The notes below the pieces were generated by a model. It saw only the letters and a program-made list of their open reading frames with translations, had not been told where the DNA came from and searched no databases. 6,074 nucleotides of DNA from an uncultured Eubacteriales bacterium (GTDB lineage: Bacteria > Bacillota > Clostridia > Oscillospirales > Oscillospiraceae), in NCBI GenBank assembly GCA_902475515.1, contig CABSAB010000097.1:1-6074 (forward strand), read 5' to 3'. A program made the position numbers and the translations under genes. Shown here piece after piece: positions 5,412 through 6,074 of the stretch (its first letter is position 1; every line of letters begins with the position of its first letter).

Positions 5412-6074
5412 ATCGATCCGAAAAAGATTACTCCGCTGCTCAATCATATGACAGTGGAACAGGAAATCGGTCGTGGACCCAATGGCACAGTCTATCTGGC
5501 AGTTCGTTCGGTGGATGGCAGAAAGCTTGCGCTGAAGCATATTTCGATTCCCACCAGCGAGGCCCAGACCAGGGCACTGATCTTTGCCGGGGCCGTTTCC
5601 GGAGAAAATGACGCGCAGCGTTATTACAGCATCCTGGAACAGGAGATCAAGTCGGAGATTTTGATGCTCAACAGTATCAAGAACGCGCCTAATCTTTTAA
5701 AGATCCGGGGTTATCAGGTGGATCGTAAGATCACCGGCGTGGGCTGCGATATTTATATTCTGTCCGATTATTGCATGTCCCTTCCCACCTATCTGCAAAA
5801 TCATTACATCACCCGGCTTCAAGCCGTCAATTTGGCGATTGACCTGTGCTCGGCTCTGGAGCAGCTTCGGGAGAGCGACCTTTTACACCGGAATGTGCGC
5901 CCCAGCAATATCTTTATGAACGGCAACCGCCGGTTTATGCTGGGCGATCTGGGACTGGTCAAGCTTTCGGAGTTGGAGTATGCCTCCATACCCGATCAGC
6001 AGATCTCGGATTATACCGCACCGGAGGTCCGTTCTTCGGATTCGGCGCTGTCCAATACCATGGATATCTACAGC
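5409..6074 (+). CDS. Hanks-type Ser/Thr protein kinase-like protein, partial, with HRD changed to HRN
   Basis: The frame is open from TTG 5409 to the window edge (222 codons; the C-terminus is missing). Kinase landmarks appear in order: glycine loop GRGPNGTVY (21-29); the VAIK-type lysine in LALK (K43); a probable helix-C Glu at E83 (SEILML); the catalytic loop LLHRNVRPSN (158-167); the metal-binding Asp in GDLG (D180); the activation-segment end TAPE (203-206); and DIYS (219-222), which normally leads into a G. The catalytic-loop consensus is HRDxKxxN: here the proton-accepting Asp is Asn162, the Lys is Arg164 and only Asn167 is kept. DFG is DLG. ATP binding therefore seems possible, but phosphotransfer is doubtful, making this a candidate pseudokinase. 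About 40 residues separate K43 from E83, longer than in common bacterial kinases. Any membrane helix or sensor domain would lie beyond the window. It is divergent to the Big_2 membrane protein gene. Confidence 0.88.
   Translation, partial: MIDPKKITPLLNHMTVEQEIGRGPNGTVYLAVRSVDGRKLALKHISIPTSEAQTRALIFAGAVSGENDAQRYYSILEQEIKSEILMLNSIKNAPNLLKIRGYQVDRKITGVGCDIYILSDYCMSLPTYLQNHYITRLQAVNLAIDLCSALEQLRESDLLHRNVRPSNIFMNGNRRFMLGDLGLVKLSELEYASIPDQQISDYTAPEVRSSDSALSNTMDIYS

Noticed and set aside
5280..5540. Minus-strand frame of 86 codons across the divergent promoter region
   Set aside because: It lies over the kinase promoter, leader and first codons. No ribosome site precedes it and the product has no recognisable features.

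Overview
The window looks like chromosomal DNA of a Gram-positive anaerobe of the class Clostridia, probably a gut Oscillospirales/Ruminococcaceae-type bacterium. This is inferred from strong AGGAGG-type ribosome binding sites, consensus sigma-A promoters with 17-bp spacers, a T-box riboswitch, a diderm-free lipoprotein-type binding protein, moderate GC content, and a zinc-ribbon/Big_2 membrane protein beside a Hanks-type kinase. No mobile element, CRISPR array, rRNA or tRNA is visible.

Layout, left to right. Positions 1-2626 (minus strand) hold a three-gene ABC importer operon transcribed toward position 1: a binding lipoprotein (trpX, 1529-2626), a permease (trpY, 541-1473) and an ATPase (trpZ, 547 to beyond position 1, incomplete). 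Upstream of it, about 2691-2963, lies a complete T-box riboswitch driven by a consensus promoter (2970-2998). Its specifier triplet reads UGG, the tryptophan codon, and its antiterminator and terminator share the same sequence. The system therefore reads as a tRNA-Trp-controlled tryptophan importer. Positions 3042-3518 (minus) encode a YbaK/ProX-type aminoacyl-tRNA deacylase with its own promoter. Positions 3627-5180 (minus) encode a 517-residue protein with an N-terminal zinc ribbon, one membrane helix and three external Big_2 Ig-like domains, ended by a strong UUCG-loop terminator (3590-3617). A 228-bp divergent promoter region (5181-5408) separates it from a plus-strand Hanks-type Ser/Thr kinase-like gene, which starts at TTG 5409 and runs off the right edge.

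How the parts work together. When uncharged tRNA-Trp accumulates, the T-box leader should antiterminate and allow synthesis of TrpXYZ. The right-hand half looks like a cell-surface or signalling locus. The kinase-like protein keeps the glycine loop, the ATP-binding lysine and the metal-binding Asp, but has Asn in place of the HRD catalytic Asp, so it may be a pseudokinase. Together with the divergent zinc-ribbon/Big_2 membrane protein, it is the least explained part of the window. The T-box importer is a known type of system; the kinase/Big_2 pair is where something undescribed could lie, although the kinase C-terminus and further neighbours are outside the window.
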